The translations under genes were made by a program, and so were the position numbers. Below are positions 1 to 9,055 of a stretch of 64,000 bases of DNA, piece by piece. The notes under the pieces were generated by a model. That model did no database searches, was not told where the DNA came from, and worked only from the letters and a program-made list of their open reading frames with translations. The stretch spans positions 243,152-307,151 of the forward strand of contig NZ_JAVDDT010000004.1 in the NCBI RefSeq assembly GCF_030848495.1, written 5' to 3'. The stretch is from Natronospira bacteriovora. GTDB taxonomy: Bacteria > Pseudomonadota > Gammaproteobacteria > Natronospirales > Natronospiraceae. Numbering within the stretch: position 1 is the first letter of the stretch; each line of letters opens with the position of its first letter.

Positions 1-3
1 AGA

Positions 4-92
4 ACTCAGCACTCAGAACTCAGCACTCAGAACTCAGCACTCAGCACTCAGAACTCAGAACTCAGAACTCAGAACTCAGAACTCAGCACTCA
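4..92. repeat. Heptamer tandem array (ACTCAGC/ACTCAGA), right-arm orientation
   Basis: About 13 head-to-tail copies of a 7-bp unit alternating ACTCAGC and ACTCAGA. The last copy supplies the stop codon of the minus-strand trmL gene. The orientation matches the right arms at 23496 and 43669, where a left arm (TGAGTGC) lies several hundred bases upstream; here any left arm would lie outside the window. Confidence 0.9.
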
Positions 93-545
93 CCCAAACC
101 CCTGCTGCCGCCACGCCTCATAAACGCAAACCGACACCGCATTGCCCAGATTCAGCGATCGATTGCCCGCCTTCATGGGCAGGGTGAGGCGGGCGGTGAT
201 GGCCGGGTGCTGCAGGATCACCTCGGGCAGGCCGCGGGTTTCGGGGCCGAAGAGGAAGGCGTCACCGGGCAAAAAACGGGATTCGAAGAAGGATCCGCTG
301 GTCTTGCTTGACAGGGCAAACAGCCGGGTAGGCCGGTGGGTGTTGATGAAGGCCTCGAAGCTGGCGTGTTCGCTCACCGTGGCCTGGTCGCGATAATCAA
401 GCCCGGCCCGGCGTAGCTGTTTTTCCGAGAGATCAAAGCCCAGCGGATGAATCAGGTGCAGGCGTGTGCCGGTATTGGCGGCCAGGCGCATGATGTTGCC
501 CGTGTTGGGCGGAATTTCCGGTTGGTAGAGTACAATGTCGAACAT
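90..545 (-). CDS. trmL: tRNA (cytidine(34)-2'-O)-methyltransferase TrmL
   Basis: SPOUT-class SAM-dependent methyltransferase that 2'-O-methylates the wobble nucleotide of tRNA-Leu isoacceptors in the cytoplasm. At 151 residues it has the usual TrmL/YibK length without extra RNA-binding domains. Family motifs are visible: PEIPPNTGNIMR near residues 9-20, FLFGPETRGLP at 97-107 and NRSLNLGNAVSV at 128-139, which form the trefoil knot and SAM pocket. It is divergent from pyrD with 70 bp between start codons. Its stop codon lies inside the ACTCAGC heptamer array, so repeat expansion or loss could alter the C-terminus, although the core fold ends before it. Family assignment is firm; tRNA specificity is by homology. 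Confidence 0.93.
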   Translation of the reverse strand: MFDIVLYQPEIPPNTGNIMRLAANTGTRLHLIHPLGFDLSEKQLRRAGLDYRDQATVSEHASFEAFINTHRPTRLFALSSKTSGSFFESRFLPGDAFLFGPETRGLPEVILQHPAITARLTLPMKAGNRSLNLGNAVSVCVYEAWRQQGFG

Positions 546-615
546 TCAGCCACCTTCTTGTCTCCGGGCCGCCTTGGCCGGCGGGAGACCCGATTCAAAG
601 TCTTAAGGTTTTCGG

Positions 616-1572
616 ATGAGCCAGAGCACCCATCAAGCCCTTCCCGCCTCACTCGCCGTCGATTTCTGCGGCCTGAAACTGGATTCCCCGCTGGTTCTGC
701 TGTCCGGCTGTGTCGGCTTTGGGGAGGAATATACGCGGGTGGCCGGTTTTTCCAATCGTGACGTGGGTGCCATCTGTCTCAAGGGCACCACCGGTGAGCC
801 CCGTCTGGGCAATCCGCCCCATCGCATCTATGAAACCCCGGACGGCATGCTCAACGCCATCGGCCTGCAGAACCCCGGCGTGGATCATGTGGTGGACGAG
901 ATCCTGCCCGGCCTGGATTTTGACGAGACCCGTTTCATTGCCAATGTCTGCGGCTCCACCATCGAGGAATACGCCCGCGTGGCCCGGCGTTTCCATGAGT
1001 CGCCCATCGATGCCATGGAAATCAACATCTCCTGCCCCAACGTCAAGGAGGGCGGGGTGCAGTTCGGCAATGTGCCGGAAATGTCGGCGCGGGTCGTGGC
1101 CGCCTGTCGCGCCGAGACCGACAAGCCCCTGATCACCAAGCTCTCCCCCAATCAGACCGATATCGTCGAGAACGCCCGCCAGTGTATCGAGGCGGGCACG
1201 GATGCCTTCTCGGTCATCAATACCCTGTCCGGGATGGCCATTGATGCCGAATCCCGCCGCCCCATCATCGGCAATGTCCAGGGTGGCCTGTCCGGCCCCG
1301 CCATCAAGCCCATTGCCCTGCTCAAGGTGCACCAGGTCTATCAGGTGGCCGGCCCGGCCGGCGTGCCCATCATCGGCCAGGGTGGCGTTGCCAGCGCCAC
1401 TGATGCACTGGAGTTCATCATTGCCGGTGCCTCGGCGGTGGGCGTGGGTACGGCACTGTTCTATGAGCCCCTGGCCTGCCGCAAGCTGAATGCCGGTATT
1501 GCCGATTATCTTGATCGTCATGGCCTGGCCAGCGTCGGTGAGCTGGTGGGTTCACTGCGCCTTCCCGGCTAG
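616..1572 (+). CDS. pyrD: Dihydroorotate dehydrogenase, class 1B-like catalytic subunit
   Basis: FMN enzyme oxidising dihydroorotate to orotate in pyrimidine synthesis; a soluble TIM barrel of 318 residues. Lys56 (ICLKGTT), Asn80 in LNAIGLQNPG and the NISCPNVKEGG loop with Cys140 are visible. A catalytic Cys in that loop is the class 1 signature; class 2 membrane enzymes use Ser. The GG-QFG run after the loop resembles class 1B. Class 1B enzymes normally pair with the FAD/2Fe-2S subunit PyrK, and no pyrK is seen next to it. Many gammaproteobacteria use class 2, so this type is slightly unusual. The ATG at 616 is preceded only by a weak TAAGG. A related dihydropyrimidine dehydrogenase-type enzyme is less likely given the length. 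Confidence 0.85.
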   Translation: MSQSTHQALPASLAVDFCGLKLDSPLVLLSGCVGFGEEYTRVAGFSNRDVGAICLKGTTGEPRLGNPPHRIYETPDGMLNAIGLQNPGVDHVVDEILPGLDFDETRFIANVCGSTIEEYARVARRFHESPIDAMEINISCPNVKEGGVQFGNVPEMSARVVAACRAETDKPLITKLSPNQTDIVENARQCIEAGTDAFSVINTLSGMAIDAESRRPIIGNVQGGLSGPAIKPIALLKVHQVYQVAGPAGVPIIGQGGVASATDALEFIIAGASAVGVGTALFYEPLACRKLNAGIADYLDRHGLASVGELVGSLRLPG

Positions 1573-1629
1573 CACGGCACCCCGAAAGTCAAATTTTCTC
1601 CGATTTTTCCGCCTTTTGGGCACTTTTGT

Positions 1630-1659
1630 TTTACACTCCTTCAATAAGTGGATTATTAT
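1630..1659 (+). promoter_or_regulatory. Candidate sigma70 promoter for the msh operon
   Basis: TTTACA at 1630-1635, an 18-bp spacer and TATTAT at 1654-1659, in an unusually AT-rich stretch between pyrD and the first msh gene. It would give a leader of about 110-210 nt depending on the mshI start. Read by eye only. Confidence 0.4.
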
Positions 1660-1774
1660 CTCCGGGAAATGAGACATCCGGATTAAGTTAAATCGATAGA
1701 TTGCCGTCTCCGGGGGGTAGACTGGCACGGCAGGGACGCAGGGGCAGGCGAAGGCCTCCCCGCCGCGTTGCCGC

Positions 1775-2803
1775 TTGCCCCGTGGTTGTCATCAGGGACT
1801 GGATACCCTGACGACGACCCTGTCCGGATCAAGGCGCCATTGCGGACGCCCCGGGAGGTTTGCCCTGCTGTCCTTCTTCAACAAGAAAAAACGCGAACGC
1901 CGCCTGGCCGGTGTGGCCGTGAACCAGAACGCCGTCAGCCTGGCCTGCATTGAGCGCGGCGCGGGCGACATCCCCCGTCTTACTCTCGTTGCCCAGACCG
2001 GCCTGGCCGGGGAATCGCCGTGGGCGCGTCTGAAACGGATCAATGACGAGAAGGGTGTGGGGCGTTGCCGTACTTCCGTGCTGGTCACACCGGAGCAGTA
2101 TCAGCTCATGCTGGTGGAAGCACCGGACGTGCCGCCGGAAGAGCTGCGCTCGGCCATACGCTGGCGCATCAAGGATCTGCTTCAGTTCCATGTGGATGAC
2201 GCCACCATCGACGTGTTCGAGATTCCTGAGCAGAAAAGCCAGTCCGGCCGCCTCATGTACGCCGTGGCGGCCAGGACGCCGCGCCTGAAGGAAATCATCA
2301 AGGGCGTGGAAGGCACGGGCCTTGATCTGTCCATCATCGACCTGCCGGAGATGGCGGTGCGCAACGTGGCCGCTCTGCTGGATGGCGACGAACGCGGTCT
2401 GGCTTCCCTCTATCTGGGGGTGGATCGGGCCCTGATCGTCATCAGCCGCCAGGGAACGCTGTTTCTGGCCCGCAGTGTCGAGGTGGGTGAAGACCAGCTC
2501 GCCGCGGCCTCCGAAGACGAGCGCCCCCTGTTGCTGGAGAGTATCGCCCTGGAGCTGCAGCGTTCGATGGATTACTACGACAGTCATTTCCAGCAACCGC
2601 CGGTGGGCAGCATTGCCCTGATGCCCACTGCGGTGGATCTGCCCTTCGTGAATGAACATCTTCAGAGCAGTCTGGGCATCAACGTGCAGACCGTCGATCT
2701 CAATGAATTGCTGGAGTGCGAGGAGCCGATCGATCAGGCCATCCAGTCCCGCTGCCTGCTCGCGGTGGGCGCCGCCCTTCGGCGTGAGGAGGTGGCGCTG
2801 TGA
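1775..2803 (+). CDS. mshI: MSHA biogenesis protein MshI (PilM-like)
   Basis: Cytoplasmic actin-like (PilM-type) protein of the pilus inner-membrane platform; in the PilMNO system PilM binds the N-terminus of the PilN-like protein encoded next. The open frame begins at a TTG (1775), but the first 30 residues are Arg/Gly-rich and unlike the family. Homology-like sequence begins at SFFNKKKRERRLAGVAVNQN, just after a GGGAGG at 1853-1858, so a CTG at 1865 or 1868 could be the true start. Features include a DLLQFHVDDATIDVFEIP segment and a C-terminal LLAVGAALR motif typical of PilM proteins. It overlaps the next gene by GTGA, implying translational coupling. Identity rests on position and PilM-like pattern. 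Confidence 0.8.
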   Translation: MPRGCHQGLDTLTTTLSGSRRHCGRPGRFALLSFFNKKKRERRLAGVAVNQNAVSLACIERGAGDIPRLTLVAQTGLAGESPWARLKRINDEKGVGRCRTSVLVTPEQYQLMLVEAPDVPPEELRSAIRWRIKDLLQFHVDDATIDVFEIPEQKSQSGRLMYAVAARTPRLKEIIKGVEGTGLDLSIIDLPEMAVRNVAALLDGDERGLASLYLGVDRALIVISRQGTLFLARSVEVGEDQLAAASEDERPLLLESIALELQRSMDYYDSHFQQPPVGSIALMPTAVDLPFVNEHLQSSLGINVQTVDLNELLECEEPIDQAIQSRCLLAVGAALRREEVAL

Positions 2804-3420
2804 ACCAGAACATCAATCTCTATCAGCCCATCTTCCGGCGCCAGCGCAAGGTCTTCTCGGCGGAGACCATGCTCATGATGCTGGTGTTGATCATTGCCGG
2901 CATGACCGTGATCACATTCTGGAGTCAGTGGCGGTACAGTCAGCTGCAGAGCCAGCTGGATCAACTTGAGGCCCAGGAAACCCAGGCCCTGGAACGGCTG
3001 GCGTCCCTGGAGCGCACGCTGCCCAGGCGGGAGGAAAGCCCGGCCCTGCGGCGGGCCGTGGAAGCGGCGGAGCAGGACAGGGCACTCAAGCAGCGCGCCC
3101 TGGAGGTGCTGGACAATGGCGCCCTTGGGCAGCAGCAGGGATTCTCCGAGCACCTGGAAGCGCTCGGCCGGCAGCGGATCGAACCGGTGTGGCTCACGGG
3201 CATCCGCCTGCGGGAAGGTGGTCAGCAGCTGCGCCTGATCGGTCGCACCTGGGAAGCGGATCAGGTGCCGGTCTATCTGCAGCGCCTGTCACGCGAAACC
3301 GTCTTTGCGGGCACGGATTTCCGTACCATGGTCATTGAACGGGTGGAAACCCCGGATGGCGGCAGTGTGCTGGAATTCCGATTGTCCACGCGGGGCGAGA
3401 ACGAGGAGGGTGGCTCGTGA
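2800..3420 (+). CDS. PilN-like MSHA biogenesis protein (MshI2)
   Basis: Single-pass inner-membrane protein of 206 residues. The N-terminal NQNINLYQP motif is the PilN-type segment that docks on PilM; a transmembrane helix follows at about residues 27-48, then a Gln/Glu/Arg-rich coiled coil (about 50-120) and a small C-terminal alpha/beta domain. It is the PilN equivalent between mshI and mshJ, sometimes annotated mshI2 or fused to mshI. The GTG start overlaps the mshI stop codon, and its own TGA overlaps the GTG of mshJ, so the three genes are tightly coupled. It contributes to the alignment complex linking motor and secretin. The fold-level call is confident; the name is by gene order. Confidence 0.8.
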   Translation: MNQNINLYQPIFRRQRKVFSAETMLMMLVLIIAGMTVITFWSQWRYSQLQSQLDQLEAQETQALERLASLERTLPRREESPALRRAVEAAEQDRALKQRALEVLDNGALGQQQGFSEHLEALGRQRIEPVWLTGIRLREGGQQLRLIGRTWEADQVPVYLQRLSRETVFAGTDFRTMVIERVETPDGGSVLEFRLSTRGENEEGGS

Positions 3421-4067
3421 AGGATCGCCTCTATCAAGTGCGGGATCGCATCGATGCCCTGAGCCTGCGTGAACGGGTGCTCATCTTCATGGCGGCGGCG
3501 GCCGTGCTGGCCTTCCTGTGGAATGCGGTGTTCATGGAGCCCCTCAATCAGCGGCGCGAACTGGCCCAGGAGCGGGTGGGCGACCTGCGCGATCGCATCC
3601 ATCAGACCAATGACAGCATTGCCACCATCATCCGGGCCCGCGAAGGTGACCCGGATGCCCGCAATCGGGAACGCCTCGCCGCCTTGCAGGACGAGCTTTC
3701 CGCCCTGGACGGCCGTCTCGCCGCCCTGACCGGCGATCTCATCGAGCCCACCCGCATGGCCGTCATGCTTGAGCGCATTCTCGAACGCCAGCAGGGCCTG
3801 GAGTTGATTTCCCTGCGCTCCCTGGAACCCCGTCCGCTGTTGCGGGACGAGGAAATGGAAGGCCTGGGCAATATCTATCGTCACGGGGTACGCATGGAAC
3901 TGCGCGGCGAGTACCGCGATGTGGTTCGCTATCTCAAGGCCCTGGAGGCGCTGGACGCCAATCTTTACTGGGGCAGCCTGCAGCTCGACATGGAAAGCTG
4001 GCCGCGCAACCGGGTCGTGCTGGTGGTGCACAGTCTGAGCCTGAGGGAGGACTGGATCGGTGTCTGA
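3417..4067 (+). CDS. mshJ: MSHA biogenesis protein MshJ (PilO/GspM-like)
   Basis: Bitopic inner-membrane protein of 216 residues, the PilO/GspM partner of the preceding PilN-like protein. A cytoplasmic N-terminus (about 20 residues) precedes a transmembrane helix near residues 22-40 (VLIFMAAAAVLAFLWNAVF), a long periplasmic coiled coil (about 45-115) and a compact C-terminal ferredoxin-like domain. The GTG start overlaps the upstream TGA, and it overlaps mshK by 8 bp. Like other PilO proteins it should form heterodimers with the PilN protein and connect the inner-membrane platform with the secretin. No odd features. Confidence 0.82.
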   Translation: MKDRLYQVRDRIDALSLRERVLIFMAAAAVLAFLWNAVFMEPLNQRRELAQERVGDLRDRIHQTNDSIATIIRAREGDPDARNRERLAALQDELSALDGRLAALTGDLIEPTRMAVMLERILERQQGLELISLRSLEPRPLLRDEEMEGLGNIYRHGVRMELRGEYRDVVRYLKALEALDANLYWGSLQLDMESWPRNRVVLVVHSLSLREDWIGV

Positions 4068-4419
4068 TTCAATGCTCAATCCAATTCGCCTGCGCATCGT
4101 CAGTGGCCTCAGTCTGCTCATCCTGCTGATGCCCTCCTTGACCCTGGCCAGCAGCGTGGATGACCCCATGCGACCGCCCCAGGCACGCCAGGCGCAAACA
4201 CCGACACCCCAGCCCAGCTGGGATCTGTCGTCCATACTGATCAGTGAGAACCGTCGTCTGGCCGTGGTCAACGACGAAATCGTGAAGGTCGGGGAGCGCG
4301 TAGGCGGTGCCCGGGTGGAGCAGATCGAAGCCGACCGTGTGGTGCTGCGCCGTGGCGAGCAGCGCATGGTCCTGACACTGCGGGCGGATCTTTCCATCAG
4401 TCGCCGTGAATCAAACTGA
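4060..4419 (+). CDS. mshK: MSHA biogenesis protein MshK (PilP/GspC-like)
   Basis: Small periplasmic protein of 119 residues with an N-terminal hydrophobic signal/anchor (residues 12-30, ending LTLAS), a Pro/Gln-rich linker starting DDPMRPPQ, and a C-terminal beta domain (about 52-115) with the pattern SSILISENRRLAVVNDEIVKVGERV found in PilP/GspC homology regions. Such proteins bridge the PilN/PilO platform and the secretin; MshL is encoded immediately downstream. The GTG start at 4060 overlaps mshJ, with an in-frame ATG at 4072 as alternative. No lipobox Cys is present, unlike PilP lipoproteins. Confidence 0.8.
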   Translation: MSDSMLNPIRLRIVSGLSLLILLMPSLTLASSVDDPMRPPQARQAQTPTPQPSWDLSSILISENRRLAVVNDEIVKVGERVGGARVEQIEADRVVLRRGEQRMVLTLRADLSISRRESN

Positions 4420-6163
4420 GAGTGCGAAGATGTCGAGGACAGGCATGAACAGCGTATTGAACAGGGCCGGCGGTCTGGTGATCTGCGGATCACTGTCCAT
4501 GGTCATGGTGGCCTGTGCCACCCAGCCCTTTGGCGAGGACACCCGTGAACGCATGGACCAGGTGCTGGAAGACAGCCTGCGTGCGACCGAGCAGCGCCAG
4601 CCCCCGCCGGAGGTGGCTGACGCCCTCACCCCGCGGGAAACCCGTCGCAGCCACTATCTGCCCGAGACAACGGAAGAACGCTTTGACATCGCCGTGCGCA
4701 ATGTCCCCGCACAGACCTTCTTCATGGGGCTGGTGGAAGACACCGATTACAACATGGTCGTCGACGAGGCCGTCGACGGCCGCATCAGCCTCAACCTGCG
4801 CAACGTCACCATTCCGGAAGTGATGGAGGCCGTGCGCGAGGTGTACGGCTATGAGTATCGTGAATTGGCAGGTGGTTATCTGGTGCGCCCGGCGGGTCTG
4901 CAGACCCGGGTCTTCAGTGTCGATTACCTCACCCTGACCCGCGAAGGCCGCTCCAGTACGCGCGTGACCTCCGGCCAGGTCAGTGATGGCCACACCGGTC
5001 AGGCCGGACGCGCGGGAACACGCGGGTTCGGCGGCGCCGCTGCCACAGGGGGCCGCAGCACGGAGCGCACCACGGGCACCCTGATCGAAACCGAATCCCG
5101 CTCCGATTTCTGGGCCGACATCGAAGCCACCCTGGAGGCCATCGTCGCCGACACCCAGGGCGGGCGGGTAATCATGAATCCCCAGTCCGGCACGGTCGCC
5201 GTGCGCGCCATGCCCTCGGAGTTGCGCGAGATCCAGGAATACCTGGCCACCATCCAGGCCAATGTGGGCCGGCAGGTGGTGCTGGAAGCCAAGATCCTGG
5301 AAGTGGAACTGCGCGATGAGTTCCGCGCCGGCATCAACTGGGGTGGCTTGCGGATCGACGGTGATGACGCCGCCTTCATCGGTCAGGTGGGCGGCCGGGA
5401 GCTGTTCACGGAAGGCAGTTCTTCCATCACGGGCAGCCAGCGCAGCCTGAACCCGGGTGCTCCTCTCGAGGGCATGACCACGGAAGCCTTCGGCGGCACC
5501 TTTGCTGCCGCCCTGAACATCGGCAACGATTTCCGCGCCTTCGTGGAGCTGCTGTCACGCCAGGGCGAGACGCGCGTCCTGTCCAGCCCGCGGGTGTCCA
5601 CCGTCAACAACCAGAAGGCCGTGATCAAGGTCGGCACCGACGAGTTCTTCGTCACCGGGATTCAGTCGGGCGGTGCCTTCGGCGCGGCCGGCGCCACCGC
5701 CCAGCGCAACGTGGAACTGACGCCCTTCTTCTCCGGCATCGCCCTGGACGTCACGCCGCAGATCAATGATCGCAATGAAGTGATCCTGCACATCCACCCC
5801 ACCGTCAGCCAGGTCACCGACCAGCGCAAGGATCTGACCGTCGCCGGCGAGACCGACAGTCTCCCTCTGGCCTTCAGTGAAGTGCGTGAATCCGATTCGA
5901 TCGTCCGCGCCAGCAGCGGCCAGATCGTCGTCATCGGCGGCCTGATGCAGAACCAGATGCGTGACGAAGTCTTCTCTACACCCCTGCTCGGCAACATCCC
6001 GGTTCTCGGCAACCTCTTTCGCCAGACCCGCCAGCGGGAAGCCAAGACCGAACTGGTCATCCTCCTGCGCCCCATCGTGGTGGACAGCAACGAACAATGG
6101 GATGACATGACCCGGGACTATCAGGGGCAGATTCGGGATATGCGTCGACCGGGAAGACGGTGA
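4406..6163 (+). CDS. mshL: MSHA secretin MshL (PilQ/GspD family)
   Basis: Outer-membrane secretin through which the pilus exits. The frame opens at GTG 4406; ATG 4430 and ATG 4445 are in-frame alternatives and give a cleaner lipoprotein signal ending in MVMVAC, a probable lipobox. After the signal come N-domain repeats (NVPAQTFFMGLVEDTDYNMVVDEAVDGRI, then a second KH-like segment with IVMNPQSGTVAVRAMPSELREIQEYL), a Gly/Thr-rich linker, and a C-terminal secretin domain ending with the signature STPLLGNIPVLGNLFRQT. The length of 585 residues is normal for MshL. It is the last gene before the first hexamer element, which separates it from mshM. Confidence 0.92.
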   Translation: MNQTESAKMSRTGMNSVLNRAGGLVICGSLSMVMVACATQPFGEDTRERMDQVLEDSLRATEQRQPPPEVADALTPRETRRSHYLPETTEERFDIAVRNVPAQTFFMGLVEDTDYNMVVDEAVDGRISLNLRNVTIPEVMEAVREVYGYEYRELAGGYLVRPAGLQTRVFSVDYLTLTREGRSSTRVTSGQVSDGHTGQAGRAGTRGFGGAAATGGRSTERTTGTLIETESRSDFWADIEATLEAIVADTQGGRVIMNPQSGTVAVRAMPSELREIQEYLATIQANVGRQVVLEAKILEVELRDEFRAGINWGGLRIDGDDAAFIGQVGGRELFTEGSSSITGSQRSLNPGAPLEGMTTEAFGGTFAAALNIGNDFRAFVELLSRQGETRVLSSPRVSTVNNQKAVIKVGTDEFFVTGIQSGGAFGAAGATAQRNVELTPFFSGIALDVTPQINDRNEVILHIHPTVSQVTDQRKDLTVAGETDSLPLAFSEVRESDSIVRASSGQIVVIGGLMQNQMRDEVFSTPLLGNIPVLGNLFRQTRQREAKTELVILLRPIVVDSNEQWDDMTRDYQGQIRDMRRPGRR

Positions 6164-6207
6164 CGGTGAGTTTTGTCACCTTTGAGCAATATCCGAACTC
6201 AAACTCA

Positions 6208-6222
6208 TCGTTGTCGTTGTCG
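6208..6222. repeat. Hexamer element A1, left arm (TCGTTG)n
   Basis: Two and a half TCGTTG hexamers followed by the tag TAATCG, which also follows the left arms at 10851 and 12340. The arm lies 16 bp upstream of the ATG of the four-helix-bundle gene and is inverted relative to the arm at 6624. Confidence 0.85.
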
Positions 6223-6237
6223 TAATCGGGTCTTTCA

Positions 6238-6713
<476 letters not shown>

Positions 6714-6717
<4 letters not shown>

Positions 6718-7640
6718 CACTCTACCTCCCCCACTTCGGCCTGAACGAATACCCCTTCTCCCTGACGCCGGACACGGGCTTCTATTACGACAGCCGTCCG
6801 CATCAGGAGGCCTTGAATGTCCTGCTGGTCGCCCTGCGTTCCGGCGAGGGGTTTCTCAAGGTCACCGGGGAGGTGGGGCTGGGCAAGACCCTGCTGTGTC
6901 GCATGCTGCTGGATGCCTTGAGGGAGGAGGCGATCACCGCCTATATCCCCAATCCTCATCTGTCGCCGGCGTCCATGCGCCTGGCCGTTGCCAGGGAACT
7001 GGGCATCCACGTCAATGAAGGCCTCAGTCAGGAGCAGTTGCTGCAGGTGATACAGGACCGCCTGCTGCTGCTTGCCCGTGACAACCGGCCGGTGATCCTG
7101 GTGCTGGACGAGGCACAGCAGTTGCCGGAAGCGACCCTGGAAGCCATACGCCTGCTGACCAATCTGGAGACGGAGAAGCGCAAGCTGATCCAGGTGGTGA
7201 TGTTTGGCCAGCCGGAACTGGATGAACGTCTGTCACGGCCTTCGGTTCGCCAGCTGCGCCAGCGCATCACCTTCAGCTATCGCCTGTTGCCGCTGGATCG
7301 CGCCGCCATTGAGGATTACGTCCGCCACCGCCTGCGGGTGGCAGGCTACCGCGGCGCCCCGCTGTTTACCGCCGCGGCCATTCGCGGCCTGTATCGAGGC
7401 AGTGCCGGAACACCGCGGCTGATCAATGTACTTGCCCACAAGGCACTGATGGCCGCCTGGGGCGAGGGCGCCGACCAGATCCGCGCCGGCCATGTCCGCC
7501 GTGCCATTGCCGATACCGAAGGCGCGCCGCCTCGGGGCAGCCGTCGCTTCTCCTGGCCGAAAATCGTCACCGCCACGGCCATTGTCGGCATGGCGGCCGT
7601 GGGCCTGTGGTGGTGGCTGCCCGCCGGGGGTGTGGCATGA
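6714..7640 (+). CDS. mshM: MSHA accessory ATPase MshM (ExeA/GspA-like)
   Basis: AAA-type ATPase of 308 residues. Walker A GEVGLGKT at residues 52-59 and Walker B VILVLDEAQQ with Asp132-Glu133 are visible; sensor-like LTNLE and the RINVLAHKALMAA lid follow. A single C-terminal transmembrane helix (about 285-304, ending in WWWLPA) tethers it to the inner membrane. ExeA-type proteins assist assembly of the secretin through peptidoglycan, which fits the neighbouring mshL. Its start overlaps the four-helix-bundle gene and its stop overlaps mshN (ATGA). With element A1 inserted in front, its expression depends on read-through or on a promoter inside the element. Confidence 0.9.
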
Positions 7641-9034
7641 GCCTGATCAACCAGATGCTGCGGGACCTGGAGTCCCGGCGGGATGGCGACACGGATCATC
7701 GCCAGGCACGCGCCGTGGGCCGTTCGACGGCTGGCCGACGCTCTCCCCTGCTGATCGTTGGCCTGCTTGCCCTGCTGTTGCTGCTACTGGCCGCCGTCTA
7801 TGCCCTGGTGCCCCTGGAGCGCGGTTTGGGCAATGAGCGTATAACGGAGCCATCGGAAGCGGCGCCGGAAGCGGCGGCCGTCGTCCCGGAGGTCACGGAG
7901 GAGGAGGCAACGCGGATTGCGCCGGTGCATCTCCTGGCCATCGAGACCGTGGCCACCCGCGACGGTCAGCGCCTGCGCCTTGATTTCGATGGTGACAGTG
8001 CCTACCGGCGGCGTTCGGCCGCCAATGATCGCCTGGTCGTGGAGGTGGACGCGCGTCTCTCCGAGGCGTCGGGCCAGCCACTGCCACCGGCGGTTCGCTC
8101 CCTGGAAACCCGGGGTCTGGGCGAAGGACGCACACGGCTTCAGCTGCAGCTGGAATCGGGCTGGCAGGCCGGCCCCCTGTATCTGGAAGAGAATGCCGCC
8201 GGCGGTGACCGCCTTGCCCTGGTTCTGCAGGAGGCGCCCGCTGAGGTGGACACCCGGTCGACGGAACCGTCTTCGACCATCGAATCCGGCCCGGCCCCGG
8301 AGCCCGAACCGGCGCTCGACGCGGGAACCCAGCCGGAAATCGGCTCGCCTCGAACGGCCGACGAACCTGATCCTCCGCTGGCCACTGAAAGCGACGTGGC
8401 GGATACCAGTGGGGAAATGCTTCGCCAGCGCCGCGAGCCGAGTGATGAAGAACGCATTGCCGCGGCCTGGAGCGAGGCACTCGAGGCGCTCCAGCAGCGC
8501 CGCCTGGAGCGGGCCGAAATCGAGCTTGAACGGGTGCTGGAGCTGCAAGCCGCTCATGTGGAAGCCCGCGATGCCCTGGCCGAGATCCTGTTGGATCAGG
8601 GCCGGGTCGAGGCCGCCGACGAGCTCCTCGCCGCCAGCCTTTCGGTGGCGGCGCTGCCCGCCGCCGAGCAGGGTTATTTCGCCCGTCAGCGAGCACGTCT
8701 GTGGCTGGACCGGGGACGGCTCGAGCGGGCAGTGGAAGCCCTCGAGGCGGTCTACCCAGGGCGGGACGCGGCACCGGAATCGGCCGCGCTGCTGGCTGGA
8801 TTGCGCTATCGTCAGGGGGAATACCACCAGGCGGCGGCCCTCTACGAGACCCTGCTGGCCGACAGCCCGGAGCAGGGGCCATGGTGGATGGGTCTGGGCC
8901 TGGCCCGCGAGGGCCTGGGTGATTTCAGTGGCGCCAGCGAGGCCTACCGTCAGGCACTGGCCAGTGACGGTCTGGGGCCTTCGGTACAGAACTATCTTCA
9001 GCAACGCCTGCGTGAACTGGAATCGCAGCCGTAA
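7637..9034 (+). CDS. mshN: MSHA biogenesis protein MshN (TPR protein)
   Basis: Bitopic inner-membrane protein of 465 residues starting MSLINQMLRDLESRR, the conserved MshN N-terminus; the ATG at 7637 overlaps the mshM TGA, so an upstream GTG at 7607 is rejected. A transmembrane helix spans about residues 37-57. The periplasmic part has a beta-rich AMIN-like region (about 95-200), a Pro/Glu-rich linker (about 205-270), then tetratricopeptide repeats to the end. The architecture suggests peptidoglycan or secretin contact plus protein-protein interaction during pilus assembly. It sits 21 bp before mshE and is likely co-transcribed. Confidence 0.88.
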   Translation: MSLINQMLRDLESRRDGDTDHRQARAVGRSTAGRRSPLLIVGLLALLLLLLAAVYALVPLERGLGNERITEPSEAAPEAAAVVPEVTEEEATRIAPVHLLAIETVATRDGQRLRLDFDGDSAYRRRSAANDRLVVEVDARLSEASGQPLPPAVRSLETRGLGEGRTRLQLQLESGWQAGPLYLEENAAGGDRLALVLQEAPAEVDTRSTEPSSTIESGPAPEPEPALDAGTQPEIGSPRTADEPDPPLATESDVADTSGEMLRQRREPSDEERIAAAWSEALEALQQRRLERAEIELERVLELQAAHVEARDALAEILLDQGRVEAADELLAASLSVAALPAAEQGYFARQRARLWLDRGRLERAVEALEAVYPGRDAAPESAALLAGLRYRQGEYHQAAALYETLLADSPEQGPWWMGLGLAREGLGDFSGASEAYRQALASDGLGPSVQNYLQQRLRELESQP

Positions 9035-9055
9035 CCACAGTCGGGAGAGCGGCGG

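Noticed and set aside
7607..7636. Upstream GTG start of mshN
   Set aside because: The ATG at 7637 overlaps the mshM stop (ATGA) and begins with the conserved MSLINQML sequence.
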